Assembly (NCBI GenBank): GCA_020047915.1
Contig: JAIFND010000095.1
Coordinates: 1 to 50,261 of the forward strand
DNA length: 50,261 bases
Reading direction: 5' to 3'
Source: a bacterium
GTDB lineage: Bacteria > Planctomycetota > UBA11346
This document shows positions 24,622 through 33,510 of the stretch, in pieces. Under the pieces are notes generated by a model. The model saw only the letters and a program-made list of their open reading frames with translations. It made no database searches and was not told the origin of the DNA. Position 1 is the stretch's first letter, and every line of letters starts with the position of its first letter. The position numbers were made by a program, and so were the translations under genes.

Positions 24622-26169
24622 TCAGCGACCACCGACGATCATGGTCAGGTCATCCGACCACGGAGCCCCAGCCACGAAGGACGAAACGCTATCAAGCATA
24701 TGGCGCAGGCAGGCTGCCGGTTCAAGGTTGCGACCTGCGGCAAGGTTCGAGCGCACCCGCTCGATGCCGTACATGTCACTGCCTGGATCCATCGCCTCGG
24801 TCAGACCGTCGGTGCAGATGAACACGCGGTCGCCCGGGCCGACCTGAGCCATGGATTCCGTGACGCGCTGCACGAGCAGTTCACGCGGCCAGAGGCCGAG
24901 CATGCCCGGCGTCGTCTCGAAATCGTGGACTTCACCATCGTGGCGCGCAACCAGCACCGCGGGATGGCCGACCCCGCTGACGGTCAGGGCCCCGTCCGGC
25001 GCGATCCGGATGACCGCGATGGTCAGGAACATGGTCGAGGGCATCTCGCCGCGCAGCAGATGGTCGAGTTCCAGGATCAGGTCGCGCGGCCCAAGTCCAC
25101 GCGGGTACAGCGACTTGCAGAAGGCTTTGAGCATGCTGACCACCAGCGCTGCTGGCACGCCCTTGCCCGAGACGTCGGCCACGACCCACATCGTGCCCTG
25201 GGCGTCGTGATGAAAGTCGTAGAAATCACCGCCCAGTTCGAGTGCCGCCTGGTACAATGCGGACCAGCGCATCGGACCTGGCAGAGCCGCCGGATCCTTG
25301 GTGAAGATCTGCTCCTGGACACGCCGCGCGGCAAGGAATTCCTGGGCCGCACGCGACTGCTCGGCCGACAGGCGGTGCAGTTCCTGGCGCTGGAAGACGT
25401 GCGACAGGGCTTCGGCGGCGAACTCCATGTAGCGGAGGTGCGAGGCGTCGAGGCGCCCCGGCTCCTCGAGATTGTCGCACAGCAGCACTCCGACCGCCCG
25501 GCCGGCCAGGCGCACCGGCACGCCAAGCGCCGTCCGCACATGCTGCTGCTGCATCGTGACGTTGAACGCCTCGGAGTCGGAACCGGTCTCGGTCAGCACC
25601 GCCTTGCCACTGGCCAGCACGCGCTTGGCGAAGCTGTGACTCATGTGCTCGGCGGCACCGGCCCGCCGGGAGGTGGTGAAGCCCTGGCTCAGGGCGCCCT
25701 CGGCATCGACGGCGAACAGCGACAGGCGGCTGGCGGGCAGGATCAGGAAGAGGGTCTCAAGGCTGCGCTCGATCATGCGTTCATCGTCGCTGCCAAGCAG
25801 GCGCTGGATCTCCAGCAGGCATTGGACCAGCGTCGCATCGCCTTTGCCGGCCTCGTCCTCCAGACGCATTGCCGTGCCGCCGACCATCAACACATCCCCG
25901 CTGCGTACGCTGGCGCGCTGCTGACGCTGCCCGTTCACCCAGGTGCCGTTGCTGGAGCCGAGATCCTCGATCCACGCACCATCTTCACGCAGGGTGAGCT
26001 GGGCATGTTCGCGGCTGGCGCGATCATCCGGCAGATGCACCTCGCAGGCCGGCGAGCGACCGAAGCGCATGATCCCGCTGGACGGGATGGAAATCATCTC
26101 GTCCTGGCGCGGTCCGGTGAGGATGCGCAAGCGCGGCACGTTGGCAGCATGCCGGGGTGCCGGGCTCAA
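24622..26169 (-). CDS. FHA-GAF-SpoIIE-type serine phosphatase
   Basis: This is a cytosolic signalling phosphatase. An N-terminal FHA domain (about residues 14-105; GIMRFGRSPACEVHLPDD, SREHAQL and GSSNGTWVNG) would bind phosphothreonine partners. A GAF domain (about 130-270) follows. The C-terminal PP2C/SpoIIE catalytic domain (about 320-515) has ELGGDFYDF, VVADVSGKGVPAALV, GVGHPAVLV, FICTDGLTEAMD and WSDDLTMIV, which supply the metal-binding aspartates. Such proteins usually act on anti-sigma antagonists, but none is adjacent. The start is uncertain: TTG at 26169 (MSPAPRHAAN) or GTG at 26139, neither with a strong ribosome site. A small helical protein follows on the same strand. Confidence 0.92.
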   Translation of the reverse strand: MSPAPRHAANVPRLRILTGPRQDEMISIPSSGIMRFGRSPACEVHLPDDRASREHAQLTLREDGAWIEDLGSSNGTWVNGQRQQRASVRSGDVLMVGGTAMRLEDEAGKGDATLVQCLLEIQRLLGSDDERMIERSLETLFLILPASRLSLFAVDAEGALSQGFTTSRRAGAAEHMSHSFAKRVLASGKAVLTETGSDSEAFNVTMQQQHVRTALGVPVRLAGRAVGVLLCDNLEEPGRLDASHLRYMEFAAEALSHVFQRQELHRLSAEQSRAAQEFLAARRVQEQIFTKDPAALPGPMRWSALYQAALELGGDFYDFHHDAQGTMWVVADVSGKGVPAALVVSMLKAFCKSLYPRGLGPRDLILELDHLLRGEMPSTMFLTIAVIRIAPDGALTVSGVGHPAVLVARHDGEVHDFETTPGMLGLWPRELLVQRVTESMAQVGPGDRVFICTDGLTEAMDPGSDMYGIERVRSNLAAGRNLEPAACLRHMLDSVSSFVAGAPWSDDLTMIVGGR

Positions 26170-26273
26170 GGCAACCGGACGGGGGGCACTGTCTGCCTCG
26201 TGTGGTGAGTCACAGGCAATGCCGGAATGCTGGAGTGTCAGAAGATCGGCCTAACGGGCGCTGGACAGAACTG

Positions 26274-26315
26274 AAAAAAAAACATTCCATCATGCAGGCA
26301 TTTGGCATTCCCTGC
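26274..26315 (-). terminator. Possible terminator of the sixA-VKOR-mnmA series
   Basis: On the minus strand, GCAGG/CCTGC (26294-26298 with 26311-26315) can pair directly after the mnmA stop. A run of nine T (26274-26282) follows 11 nt later. The stem is short and the gap to the T-run is long, so this is weak. The remainder of 26170-26273 shows nothing. Confidence 0.35.
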
Positions 26316-27388
26316 TACCCGATCCAACCGCCTCCCAGACACAGGTCGTCAGCAGGGTCGTAGATGGCACACACCTGGCCCGGCGCCGGGCGCAGCACCG
26401 GCCGGTCGAGAAGCAGTACGGCGTCTTCGCCGTCGCGCTGCACCTGAGCAGGCAAGGGCGCGCTGCGGTGGCGCGGACGCACCACGCAGCGCAAGCCCTC
26501 TGGCCCAGGCGGTGCCAGGTGCCAGGTACAGGCACGCAGTCGGAGCTGGCGGATCTCCAGGGCGGCACGCGGGCCGACCAGCAGTTCGTTGCGCTCGCGA
26601 TCGATCGCAGCGACGAACAGCGGCTCGCCGGCACCGGCGATGCCCAGGCCCTTGCGCTGGCCGACGGTGTGGGCCCCGAGACCGCGGTGCTCGCCGACCA
26701 CCCGGCCATCGAGGTGGCGGATCACACCGGGACGGAAGGCCTCGGGCCGCTCGCGGCGCAGCAGCTCGCCGACCCCGCCGGTACCGAGAAAGCACAGGTC
26801 CATGCTCTCGTCCTTGTCGGCGGTGGACAGGCCACGCGTCCGCGCGGCGGCGCGCACCTCGTCCTTGGACATCGCGCCAACCGGGAATTCCGCCACGGCG
26901 AGCTGCTCCTGGCTGAGCGTGCACAGGAACCAGGTCTGGTCCTTGGCCGCATCGGCAGAGCGGCGCAGGGCTATCCGCTCGCCGACGCGCGCGATCCGGG
27001 CGTAGTGGCCGGTGCCGACGCGCTCGGCGCCCAGCGCCCGGGCGTGCTCCCACAGGGTGCCGAACTTGACCGTCTCGTTGCAGCGCACGCACGGGCTGGG
27101 CGTCTCGCCGCGCGCGTAGCCGTCAAGGAAGTCCTCGACCACGGCGGCACGGAATGCGTCCTCGGCATCGACGACGTAATGCGCGATGCCGCGTCCGACC
27201 GCCACGGCGCGGGCATCGCGCGTCTCGGTCGGGCTGCAGCAGGCGTCGGGTTTGGTGAAGCCGCCGTCCAGCTCGGCGCAGGGCCACAGCTTGAGCGTCA
27301 CGCCGACGACCTCATGGCCCTGCTCGGCAAGCAGGGTCGCCGCCAGGCTGGAGTCCACCCCACCGCTCATACCGACGACCACGCGCAT
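26315..27388 (-). CDS. mnmA: tRNA-specific 2-thiouridylase MnmA
   Basis: MnmA thiolates U34 of Lys, Glu and Gln tRNAs using sulfur relayed from IscS. The 357-residue product has the PP-loop ATPase motif GMSGGVDSS at residues 6-14. The nucleophilic cysteine is in SPCVRCN (C100, with C103 nearby) and the partner cysteine in MDLCFLG (C199). The tRNA-binding GTGHYAR and the C-terminal beta-barrel beginning HTVGQRKGLG are present. It begins 14 bp after the VKOR-like gene on the same strand, so the two are probably cotranscribed. The link between disulfide and thiolation chemistry may be coincidental. Confidence 0.95.
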   Translation of the reverse strand: MRVVVGMSGGVDSSLAATLLAEQGHEVVGVTLKLWPCAELDGGFTKPDACCSPTETRDARAVAVGRGIAHYVVDAEDAFRAAVVEDFLDGYARGETPSPCVRCNETVKFGTLWEHARALGAERVGTGHYARIARVGERIALRRSADAAKDQTWFLCTLSQEQLAVAEFPVGAMSKDEVRAAARTRGLSTADKDESMDLCFLGTGGVGELLRRERPEAFRPGVIRHLDGRVVGEHRGLGAHTVGQRKGLGIAGAGEPLFVAAIDRERNELLVGPRAALEIRQLRLRACTWHLAPPGPEGLRCVVRPRHRSAPLPAQVQRDGEDAVLLLDRPVLRPAPGQVCAIYDPADDLCLGGGWIG

Positions 27389-27402
27389 GCGCCGGAGGCT
27401 AT

Positions 27403-28458
27403 CTAGTCGGCCGGAATCTCACGCGCTATGGCGGCCGGGTCGAACGCGGCCCCCTCCCAGCGCAAGAAAGGTTCGGAACCGCGATGCGACAGGGCAGCAA
27501 AGGGCGTGGTGCGCGCCTTCAGCGTCCGCAGGCGCTGCGCGTCGCCGTCCAGCAGAGCGGCGATGCCGGCCTGCCGCTCGACCTGACGCGCTTCAAGCGC
27601 GGCCGGGTCGGCGAGTTCGGCGATCCGGCTGCGCACCTGGCTCCAGCCGCGCCCTTCGGGGGTGCCAAGCAGCATGCGTATCAGCAGATCGGTCTGGACC
27701 GGATTGGCCGCGCCCAGGACATGCGCGGCCAGTTCGCGACCGCTCGGGGCCGAAGCGCGGGTGAGGAAGCGGGTCACCACCTCGACCCGGCCGGCGGCGA
27801 GGTGGTCGCGCAGGGCGGTGGACAGCGGGCCGGCGCTGGCGGCGCAGTGCGGACAATGCAGATCGACCGCCACCTCCAGAACATACGCAGCTAGCTCCCC
27901 GCCTTGTCGACGCAGGCGGTCGAGGTCGGCGGGGATGGTCGCAGTCGTAGCGGTTGGACGCGGGGTGAAGAAGCCGCCGACCTCCGGCGTCTGCGCTGGC
28001 GGTGGTGCAGCCGGCCCGTCCACGACCACTCCGGGGTGGAAGGCGAGATGCAAACCGAGGAACACCAGGCTCGCGACCATCATCCGGCCCAGCCAGCCTC
28101 CCGACAGGCAGCAGGCTGCCGTCAGCAGGACCCCGGCATGGACGGTGAAGCAGTAGGCACAGGTCAGATCGAGACGCCAGGCGATCCACAGGAAGTAGAG
28201 AGAAGCCCCAGCCGCCGCCCAGGCGGTATAGCCCGCCCAGGCCCGCCGCCACCACGCCAACCCGGCAATCACGACCAGCGCCGCCACTGCCGGGATATGC
28301 ACCGGCACTCCGAACAGTCGCTGATAATGGCCGCCGCCCTGGCACGACACCGGACAGGGCCAGATCGCGTCGCCGAAGAAGCGCGTCGCCGCCACCAGTG
28401 CGGTGGCAAGGGCCAGCCACGGGGCAAGGCGGGCGAGGAGGTCGGCGAGGCGGCTCAC
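27403..28458 (-). CDS. VKOR-family protein fused to a DsbA-like thioredoxin domain
   Basis: This membrane protein pairs quinone-linked vitamin K epoxide reductase with a periplasmic thiol oxidase to make disulfide bonds. With the GTG start at 28458 it has 351 residues. It has four to five helices, VKOR loop cysteines C35 and C39 (CPVSC) and the active-site CAYC at C100-C103. A proline-rich linker near 145-170 leads to a DsbA-like domain with CPHC at C202-C205. An in-frame ATG at 28566 exists, but it would translate the TTCGGCG repeat (ASRNAERRTPNAE), so the shorter start is preferred. It lies between sixA and mnmA, both on the same strand. Confidence 0.85.
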   Translation of the reverse strand: MSRLADLLARLAPWLALATALVAATRFFGDAIWPCPVSCQGGGHYQRLFGVPVHIPAVAALVVIAGLAWWRRAWAGYTAWAAAGASLYFLWIAWRLDLTCAYCFTVHAGVLLTAACCLSGGWLGRMMVASLVFLGLHLAFHPGVVVDGPAAPPPAQTPEVGGFFTPRPTATTATIPADLDRLRRQGGELAAYVLEVAVDLHCPHCAASAGPLSTALRDHLAAGRVEVVTRFLTRASAPSGRELAAHVLGAANPVQTDLLIRMLLGTPEGRGWSQVRSRIAELADPAALEARQVERQAGIAALLDGDAQRLRTLKARTTPFAALSHRGSEPFLRWEGAAFDPAAIAREIPAD

Positions 28459-28476
28459 GCGGAACCAGGCAGACGG

Positions 28477-28595
28477 TTCGGCGTTCGGCGTTCGGCGTTC
28501 GGCGTTCCGAGATGCAAGCCGGTCATGCGGACGACAGCCCAACGGATTTCTGCAGGGCCTGCGCAACGCCGCACGTCGAACGCCGAACGCCGAAC
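28477..28595. repeat. Heptamer-armed inverted repeat, TTCGGCG type
   Basis: The left arm (28477-28507) is four TTCGGCG units plus TTC. The right arm (28574-28595) is about three CGAACGC/GAACGCC units. The loop is about 66 bp. It lies between sixA and the VKOR-like gene. The same unit occurs inside hydE at 4853. Confidence 0.9.
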
Positions 28596-28608
28596 AGTGG
28601 CACTGCCT

Positions 28609-29082
28609 TCACGCCTCGACGATGGCCGCGACCTGCTTCGGGCCGATCAGCAGGCGCAGTTCCATCTGGCCGGGACGCGGCATGCCTTCGAGCACCGCCA
28701 CTCCACCCTTCTTGAGCGGCATCGGGCGGCCACCTATCATCAGGCCGATGAAGCGGCCAAGATCCGGTTCATGGCCGACCAGCACGACCTCGCCAGCGCC
28801 ACGCAGGTGACGTGTCCAATCCGGGATCTCGGTCGCCTCGCCAGCCATCCAGGCGCACTCGGTGAGCGGCAGGTCGAGGATCTCGGCCGCCAGGTCGGCG
28901 GTCTGGCGGGCACGCCGCCACGGACTGGTCCACACCTCATCGGCAGTGAGGACGCCACCCAGGCCACGCAACGCCGCGCGGCACTGTGCCACCCCTTCGC
29001 GAGTCAGCGGACGATCGGCATCGTCGCCGTGCCACGCCTCGCGCTCGACCGCCTTCCCATGCCGGAGAACAGTCAGGATCAT
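28609..29082 (-). CDS. sixA: Phosphohistidine phosphatase SixA
   Basis: SixA removes phosphate from phosphohistidine proteins such as histidine phosphotransfer or PTS components. The 157-residue product is a compact histidine-phosphatase fold. The catalytic RHG motif is in MILTVLRHGKA at the N-terminus. The second histidine is in VLVGHEPDLG. Other contacts are SPWRRARQTA and LTREG. The length fits SixA rather than longer phosphoglycerate mutases. It is read from 29082 on the minus strand. A TTCGGCG element separates it from the VKOR gene, and upstream lies the multi-hairpin region before argG. Confidence 0.9.
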   Translation of the reverse strand: MILTVLRHGKAVEREAWHGDDADRPLTREGVAQCRAALRGLGGVLTADEVWTSPWRRARQTADLAAEILDLPLTECAWMAGEATEIPDWTRHLRGAGEVVLVGHEPDLGRFIGLMIGGRPMPLKKGGVAVLEGMPRPGQMELRLLIGPKQVAAIVEA

Positions 29083-29142
29083 GAACGAATCATCTGCGCA
29101 GCGTCTGTCGTCTCAAGCGCAAGGCGTAGCTGTGCAGGTGGG

Positions 29143-29380
29143 GCCCCATCGCTTGCCGATGGGGCGGGCGCCGAGCAGTGGTGGCGGCATACAATCGGCG
29201 CAGCCGATGCCGCCACGGTTCCGGAGCGGATGCGACGGAACCGAACTGCGACAAAGCCCGGGGGCGAGGCGGGTCGAGCGTAGCGAGAGCAGGCCCCAGT
29301 GGGGCCTGCGACCCGACGAGACGCAACGCGACAGCGTTGCGCCGGTAGGCCAAAGGCCGTAGGGGTGAAACCCCTGAGCA
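29143..29380 (+). repeat. Multi-hairpin dispersed element, copy 2, upstream of argG
   Basis: The 362-bp gap 29083-29444 is mostly this element. It opens with stem GCCCCATCG/CGATGGGGC (29143-29165). Hairpin A (29181-29216) matches copy 1. Hairpin B is CGGTTCCG/CGGAACCG (29216-29243) and hairpin C AGGGG-TGAAA-CCCCT (29361-29375), with base-pair-preserving changes from copy 1. About 80 bp extra carries nested stems GGGTCG/CGACCC (29271-29314), CAGGCCCC-AGT-GGGGCCTG (29290-29308) and GCAACGC-GACA-GCGTTGC (29323-29340). It reads into argG and ends 65 bp before its start. Confidence 0.8.
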
Positions 29381-29444
29381 GACGGCGCAAGGCTTGCATG
29401 GCTTGCGACCCCCGCACCATCCCGCCCGCACTCAAGGAGCTTCC

Positions 29445-30677
29445 ATGCCCGCCCCGAAGAAAGAACGCGTCGTCCTCGCCTACTCCGGTGGTCTCGACAC
29501 CTCGGTGATCGTCCGCTATCTCGAGCAGAAGGGCTACGAAGTCATCTGCTACTGCGCCAACGTCGGCCAGAAGGAGAAGTACAAGGACCTCGAAAAGAAG
29601 GCCCTGAACTCCGGTGCGGTGAAGTGCTACATCAAGGACCTGCGCGAGGAGTTCGTGCGCGACTTCGTGTTCCCGGCGATCGCCTGGAACGCCAAGTACG
29701 AGGGCCGCTACCTGCTCGGCACCAGCCTGGCCCGTCCGATCATCGCCAAGGCGATGGTCGACATCGCCAAAAAGGAGAAGGCGCAGTACATCGCCCACGG
29801 CGCGACCGGCAAAGGCAACGACCAGGTCCGCTTCGAGCTGACCGCCTACGCCCTCTACCCGGGCGTGAAGATCATCGCCCCCTGGCGCGACAAGGAGTTC
29901 CGCGACCTGATCCCCGGCCGCGAACAGGCCATCGACTACGCCAACAAGTGGGGCATCCCGGTCAAGGCGTCGAAGAAGGATCCGTGGTCGTCGGATGACA
30001 ACCTGCTGCACATCAGCTTCGAAGCCGGCATGCTGGAGGATCCGGGTGTCCGCCCGCTCGACCGCATGTGGGAGAAGACCCTGCCCCTCGACCAGGTGAC
30101 GGCCAAGCGCCAGAAGATCTCGGTCGATTTTGTGCAAGGCGTGCCAGTGGCGGTCAACGGGAAGAAGATGAAACCCGCTGATCTCCTCGACCACCTCAAC
30201 ACCATCGGCTGCAAGCACGGCATCGGCCGCATCGACATGGTCGAGAGCCGCTTCGTCGGCATGAAGAGCCGCGGCGTGTACGAGACCCCGGGCGGCACCA
30301 TCCTGCTGTCCGCGCACCAGGACATCGAGGCGCTGACCGTCTCGCGCGACCTGCTGCACACCAAGAACCAGCTTGCCGTGCGCTTCGCCCAGATGGCCTA
30401 CTTCGGCTTCTGGTACTGCGAAGAGATGGAGGCCCTCGACGCCTTCCTCAAGCAGAGCCAGCGCCACGTCACCGGCCGCGTCAACATGGAGCTGTACCGC
30501 GGCAACGTGATCGTCACCGGCCGCACCAGCGAACACTCGCTCTACGACGCCGCGATCGCTTCGATGGAGGCCGACGGCGGCGCCTACGACCAGGGCGACG
30601 CGACCGGCTTTATCCGCCTGCAGGCCCTGCCGTTACGCGTGCACGCCCGCCGTGCGGCGCGCCTCGGGCAGCTGTAA
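29445..30677 (+). CDS. argG: Argininosuccinate synthase
   Basis: ArgG joins citrulline and aspartate with ATP in arginine biosynthesis. The 410-residue product starts MPAPKKERVVLAYSGGLDTS, with the PP-loop SGGLDTS. Family motifs are AHGATGKGNDQVRFE, the citrulline/aspartate-binding LGTSLARP, and DPWSSDDNLLHISFE. AAGGAG lies 5 nt before the ATG at 29445. It is apparently monocistronic: divergent from sixA and convergent with an LpoB-like gene. The long structured leader (29143-29380) could act on its expression. That is possible but unproven. Confidence 0.97.
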   Translation: MPAPKKERVVLAYSGGLDTSVIVRYLEQKGYEVICYCANVGQKEKYKDLEKKALNSGAVKCYIKDLREEFVRDFVFPAIAWNAKYEGRYLLGTSLARPIIAKAMVDIAKKEKAQYIAHGATGKGNDQVRFELTAYALYPGVKIIAPWRDKEFRDLIPGREQAIDYANKWGIPVKASKKDPWSSDDNLLHISFEAGMLEDPGVRPLDRMWEKTLPLDQVTAKRQKISVDFVQGVPVAVNGKKMKPADLLDHLNTIGCKHGIGRIDMVESRFVGMKSRGVYETPGGTILLSAHQDIEALTVSRDLLHTKNQLAVRFAQMAYFGFWYCEEMEALDAFLKQSQRHVTGRVNMELYRGNVIVTGRTSEHSLYDAAIASMEADGGAYDQGDATGFIRLQALPLRVHARRAARLGQL

Positions 30678-30717
30678 GCTCGAACCCGGGCGCGCGCGCC
30701 GCTGGCGCTCCCCGGGG

Positions 30718-31203
30718 CTACTTCCAGCGCGTCTGCTCGCTCTGGTTGCGGATGACGTAGGACTGCCGCCATGCGACACTGCGATCGGCAACCGAGACCA
30801 GGCGTAGTTCACAGACATAGCGTTTCATCGCCGTCCGCCCCTCCTCGTAGGACTGGACGTTGATCTCGCCGGTGATCAGCCAGCCTGCCTTGCCACCCGA
30901 CTCGACCTGAACCTGGCCGGCCGACTCGACCTGCACTGCGCCGGCCGCCACCGCCCCGCGCATCGCGGCCTGCATGATCGGACGGGTACTGATCACCTCG
31001 CCATCGGCACGCGCGACGATCACTCCGGCCGCGACCCGCGCTCCGGCAGGCAGAGACGCTTCGGCAAGGTCGGCTTCGACCACGCCCTCGAGCCACGCCC
31101 ACTGATCAGGCTGCACACGCGAACTGTTCCCGGTCAACTCGCGGATGCGCTCGCCGCAACCGGAAACCAGGACAAGGATGGCGAGAAGGATCAGGCTGCG
31201 CAT
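30718..31203 (-). CDS. LpoB-like outer-membrane lipoprotein
   Basis: The 161-residue product has a lipoprotein signal peptide, MRSLILLAILVLVSGC, with the lipobox cysteine at residue 16. The following domain resembles LpoB, the outer-membrane activator of a penicillin-binding protein. The C-terminal part (GWLITGEINVQSYEEG, RYVCELRLVSVADRS, VAWRQSYVIRNQ) matches the pattern of strands seen in that family. The start at 31203 is the only one that gives a signal peptide. Upstream in-frame codons overlap the AraC gene on the same strand. No penicillin-binding protein is in the window, so the partner is unknown. Related curli-type CsgG-fold lipoproteins are an alternative. Confidence 0.75.
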   Translation of the reverse strand: MRSLILLAILVLVSGCGERIRELTGNSSRVQPDQWAWLEGVVEADLAEASLPAGARVAAGVIVARADGEVISTRPIMQAAMRGAVAAGAVQVESAGQVQVESGGKAGWLITGEINVQSYEEGRTAMKRYVCELRLVSVADRSVAWRQSYVIRNQSEQTRWK

Positions 31204-31240
31204 GCCGCCATCCTGTCCCGCCCGCATCCTCCCGCCAGCC

Positions 31241-32032
31241 TCACGGCGTCGCCGCGCCAGCCGTCCGCCACGCCTCGGGCGTGCAGCCGGAGGCCGTGCG
31301 GAAGGCGCGGTGGAAGTTGGCGCGGTCGCCGAAGCCCGAGCGCACCGCGATGTCGGCGATCGCCAGGGTGGTGTGGCGCAGCATCGCCCGGGCGGTGGCC
31401 AGCCGGTGGTCCGACAGCAGGTCGCGGAAACCACGCCCGCACGCCGCGCGCACCGCCCGGCTGGCCTGGAAGCGCGACAGGCCGAGATGGGCAGCGAGAT
31501 CGTCGAGACTGGCCGCCTCGGCGTGGTGCGCCTCCAGCCAACGCAGGATGCGCGCCCGCCGGTCGGCCGGCGTGCCGCCTCCGCCGCGCTCGACCCGCTC
31601 GCCCTTCGGCCACTGCTGATGGTCGTCCTCCCACAGGCGCAGCCGGGCGGCGAGCTGGCGCAGGGCCTCCAGCGCCAGGTCCTGACGACGGGTCAGCGGG
31701 CCGGCGAACAGCACCCAGGCCAGGCGGCCGTCGCGCAGGCATGGCACCACCGCCTCCTCGACCGCGAAGGGGCAGCGCTGCATCCGGCCTTGCGGCTCTG
31801 AGGGCAGCTCGGCCGCGACGCGGGTGACGTCGAAGGCCAGGCAGCGTTCCTTGCCCGAGGCCTTGGCCGCCAGGCAGCGCGGGTGGCGATGCGCCAGGCG
31901 CAGCGGATCGAGCTGTTCGCGCAGCCGTCCGTCGAGATCGTGTACCGTCACCAGCAGGCCGTGCAGCGCCTCGTAGGTGCGGATCGCCAACTCGGGTTCA
32001 GAGGGCGCGGCCATGCCAGATGTTGCATCCAT
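31241..32032 (-). CDS. AraC-family regulator with PocR-like sensor domain
   Basis: The product is a 263-residue transcription factor. The N-terminal 160 residues resemble a PocR sensor, with the cysteine-bearing HPRCLAAKASGKERCLAF and MQRCPFAVEEAVVPC stretches typical of that ligand-binding domain. The C-terminal AraC DNA-binding region (about 165-260) has two helix-turn-helices: ASLDDLAAHLGLSRFQASR and TTLAIADIAVRSGFGDRANF. The start is the ATG at 32032. It is divergent from the FAD-dependent oxidoreductase 71 bp away, so that gene is the likely target. Confidence 0.88.
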   Translation of the reverse strand: MDATSGMAAPSEPELAIRTYEALHGLLVTVHDLDGRLREQLDPLRLAHRHPRCLAAKASGKERCLAFDVTRVAAELPSEPQGRMQRCPFAVEEAVVPCLRDGRLAWVLFAGPLTRRQDLALEALRQLAARLRLWEDDHQQWPKGERVERGGGGTPADRRARILRWLEAHHAEAASLDDLAAHLGLSRFQASRAVRAACGRGFRDLLSDHRLATARAMLRHTTLAIADIAVRSGFGDRANFHRAFRTASGCTPEAWRTAGAATP

Positions 32033-32103
32033 GGCGCAATATTTGCAACAGCAAGCGCAACCGCCGCCACCCCAACGCAGCGCCGTGTGCTAGGATGGCG
32101 GCC

Positions 32104-33456
32104 ATGAGCACGCCCTCCGCAGCCCCCCTCATCCTCGTCGCCGGCGGCGGTGCCGCTGGTGTGGCCGCAGCCCTCGCAGCAGCCCGCCTTGGCTGCCGCG
32201 CGCTGATCGTCGAGCCGCACCCGATGCTCGGCGGCATGGGCACGGCGGCCCTGGTCAACAACTTCTGCCCCGCCCACCACGATGAGAAGCGCTTCATCAT
32301 CGGCGGCATCTTCGGTGAGATCCGGCGCGAACTGATCAAGCGCCGGGCCTTGTATGAGACCGAGTGCATGGAGCCCTACGAGCCCGAGGCCTATGCCCGC
32401 CTGCTCGCCGAACTGCTCGACAGCGCCGGCATCGAACGCCGCCAGGGCCGTCGCATCACCGCCGCGCGCGAGAATGGCGCACACCTGGCCGTCACGCTGG
32501 ACGATGGCAGCACGGTGATGGCCGACGGCGCGGTGGACGCCACCGGCGACGCCACCCTGGCCCGCCTCGCCGGCGTCGCCACCAGACTGGGGCGAGACAG
32601 CGATGGCGCGGTCATGCCGCTGACCATGTGCTACCGGCTGACCGGCATCGACCTCGATGCCGCCGCACACGGCTGGCCGCGTCACGTCGATCATCGCAAC
32701 GGTCACACCCGACCGGTGTATATCGATCCGAATACCGGCGAGCGCAATTTCTACCACACCGGTCACAACGCCTTCGTCGATGCCATGCTGATGGCCGACC
32801 GCGCGGCCGGGCTGCTCTCCATCCCGCGTGACCACATCGCCGTGATCCACGGCGTCCCCGGCTGCCCCGGCGATGCGACGGTGAACTTTGGCCGCGTCTT
32901 CGTCACCGACCCGACCGATCCCGCCCAGTTGGCCAGAGCCACCGCCCAAGGCGAGGCCCAGGTGCAGGATGGGCTGGCTTTCTTCCGTCGTCGTCTGCCC
33001 GGCTTCGCCCAGGTCCGGCTGGTGGCGATGGCGCGGCAGATCGGGGTTCGCCAAAGCCATCAGATCGTCGGCCAGCACCGCCTGACCGCCGAGGAATGCC
33101 TCGCCGCCACACAATTCGACGACTGCATCGCGCAGTGCCACTATCCCATCGACATCCACGAACCCGGCAGTGACAAGACGACGATGAACTCGCTGCCCGC
33201 AGGGGCCCACTACGACATCCCGTGGCGCTCACTGGTGCCCGCCGCCGGTCCGGCGCGCCTGCTGGCGGCCGGTCGCTGCATCTCGGCCGACGCCGGAGCG
33301 ATGGCCAGCCTGCGCGTCCAGCCCTCGGTGATGGCGATCGGCGAGGCGGCCGGGGTCGGTGCCGCCCTGGCCGCCCAGCGTGGGTTGCGGGTGCAGGATC
33401 TGCCGGCCAGCGCGGTGCAGGAGCGCCTGCGCGCCACCGGCGGCATCCTGGTCTGA
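32104..33456 (+). CDS. FAD-dependent oxidoreductase (FAD_oxidored family)
   Basis: The 450-residue product has an N-terminal Rossmann FAD motif (ILVAGGGAAGVAAALAAARLG) followed by EPHPMLGGMGT. A second FAD contact near the C-terminus (GRCISADAGAMASLRVQPS) is also present. The family is frequent in carbohydrate-degrading bacteria, and its substrates are mostly unknown. I start it at the ATG at 32104 because AGGA lies about 8 nt upstream. Other in-frame starts at 32095 or further up are weaker. It diverges from a PocR/AraC regulator, which suggests inducible expression. No signal peptide is seen, so it should be cytosolic. Confidence 0.82.
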   Translation: MSTPSAAPLILVAGGGAAGVAAALAAARLGCRALIVEPHPMLGGMGTAALVNNFCPAHHDEKRFIIGGIFGEIRRELIKRRALYETECMEPYEPEAYARLLAELLDSAGIERRQGRRITAARENGAHLAVTLDDGSTVMADGAVDATGDATLARLAGVATRLGRDSDGAVMPLTMCYRLTGIDLDAAAHGWPRHVDHRNGHTRPVYIDPNTGERNFYHTGHNAFVDAMLMADRAAGLLSIPRDHIAVIHGVPGCPGDATVNFGRVFVTDPTDPAQLARATAQGEAQVQDGLAFFRRRLPGFAQVRLVAMARQIGVRQSHQIVGQHRLTAEECLAATQFDDCIAQCHYPIDIHEPGSDKTTMNSLPAGAHYDIPWRSLVPAAGPARLLAAGRCISADAGAMASLRVQPSVMAIGEAAGVGAALAAQRGLRVQDLPASAVQERLRATGGILV

Positions 33457-33510
33457 GTCTGGCCATCCCCGCGTTGTATCGCCGCTGCGCATGGCAGTCT
33501 GCGCAGCGCC

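Noticed and set aside
29083-29444. tRNA or riboswitch upstream of argG
   Set aside because: The stems do not form a cloverleaf, no T-loop consensus is present, and the arrangement matches no riboswitch I know. It is listed as a dispersed multi-hairpin element instead.
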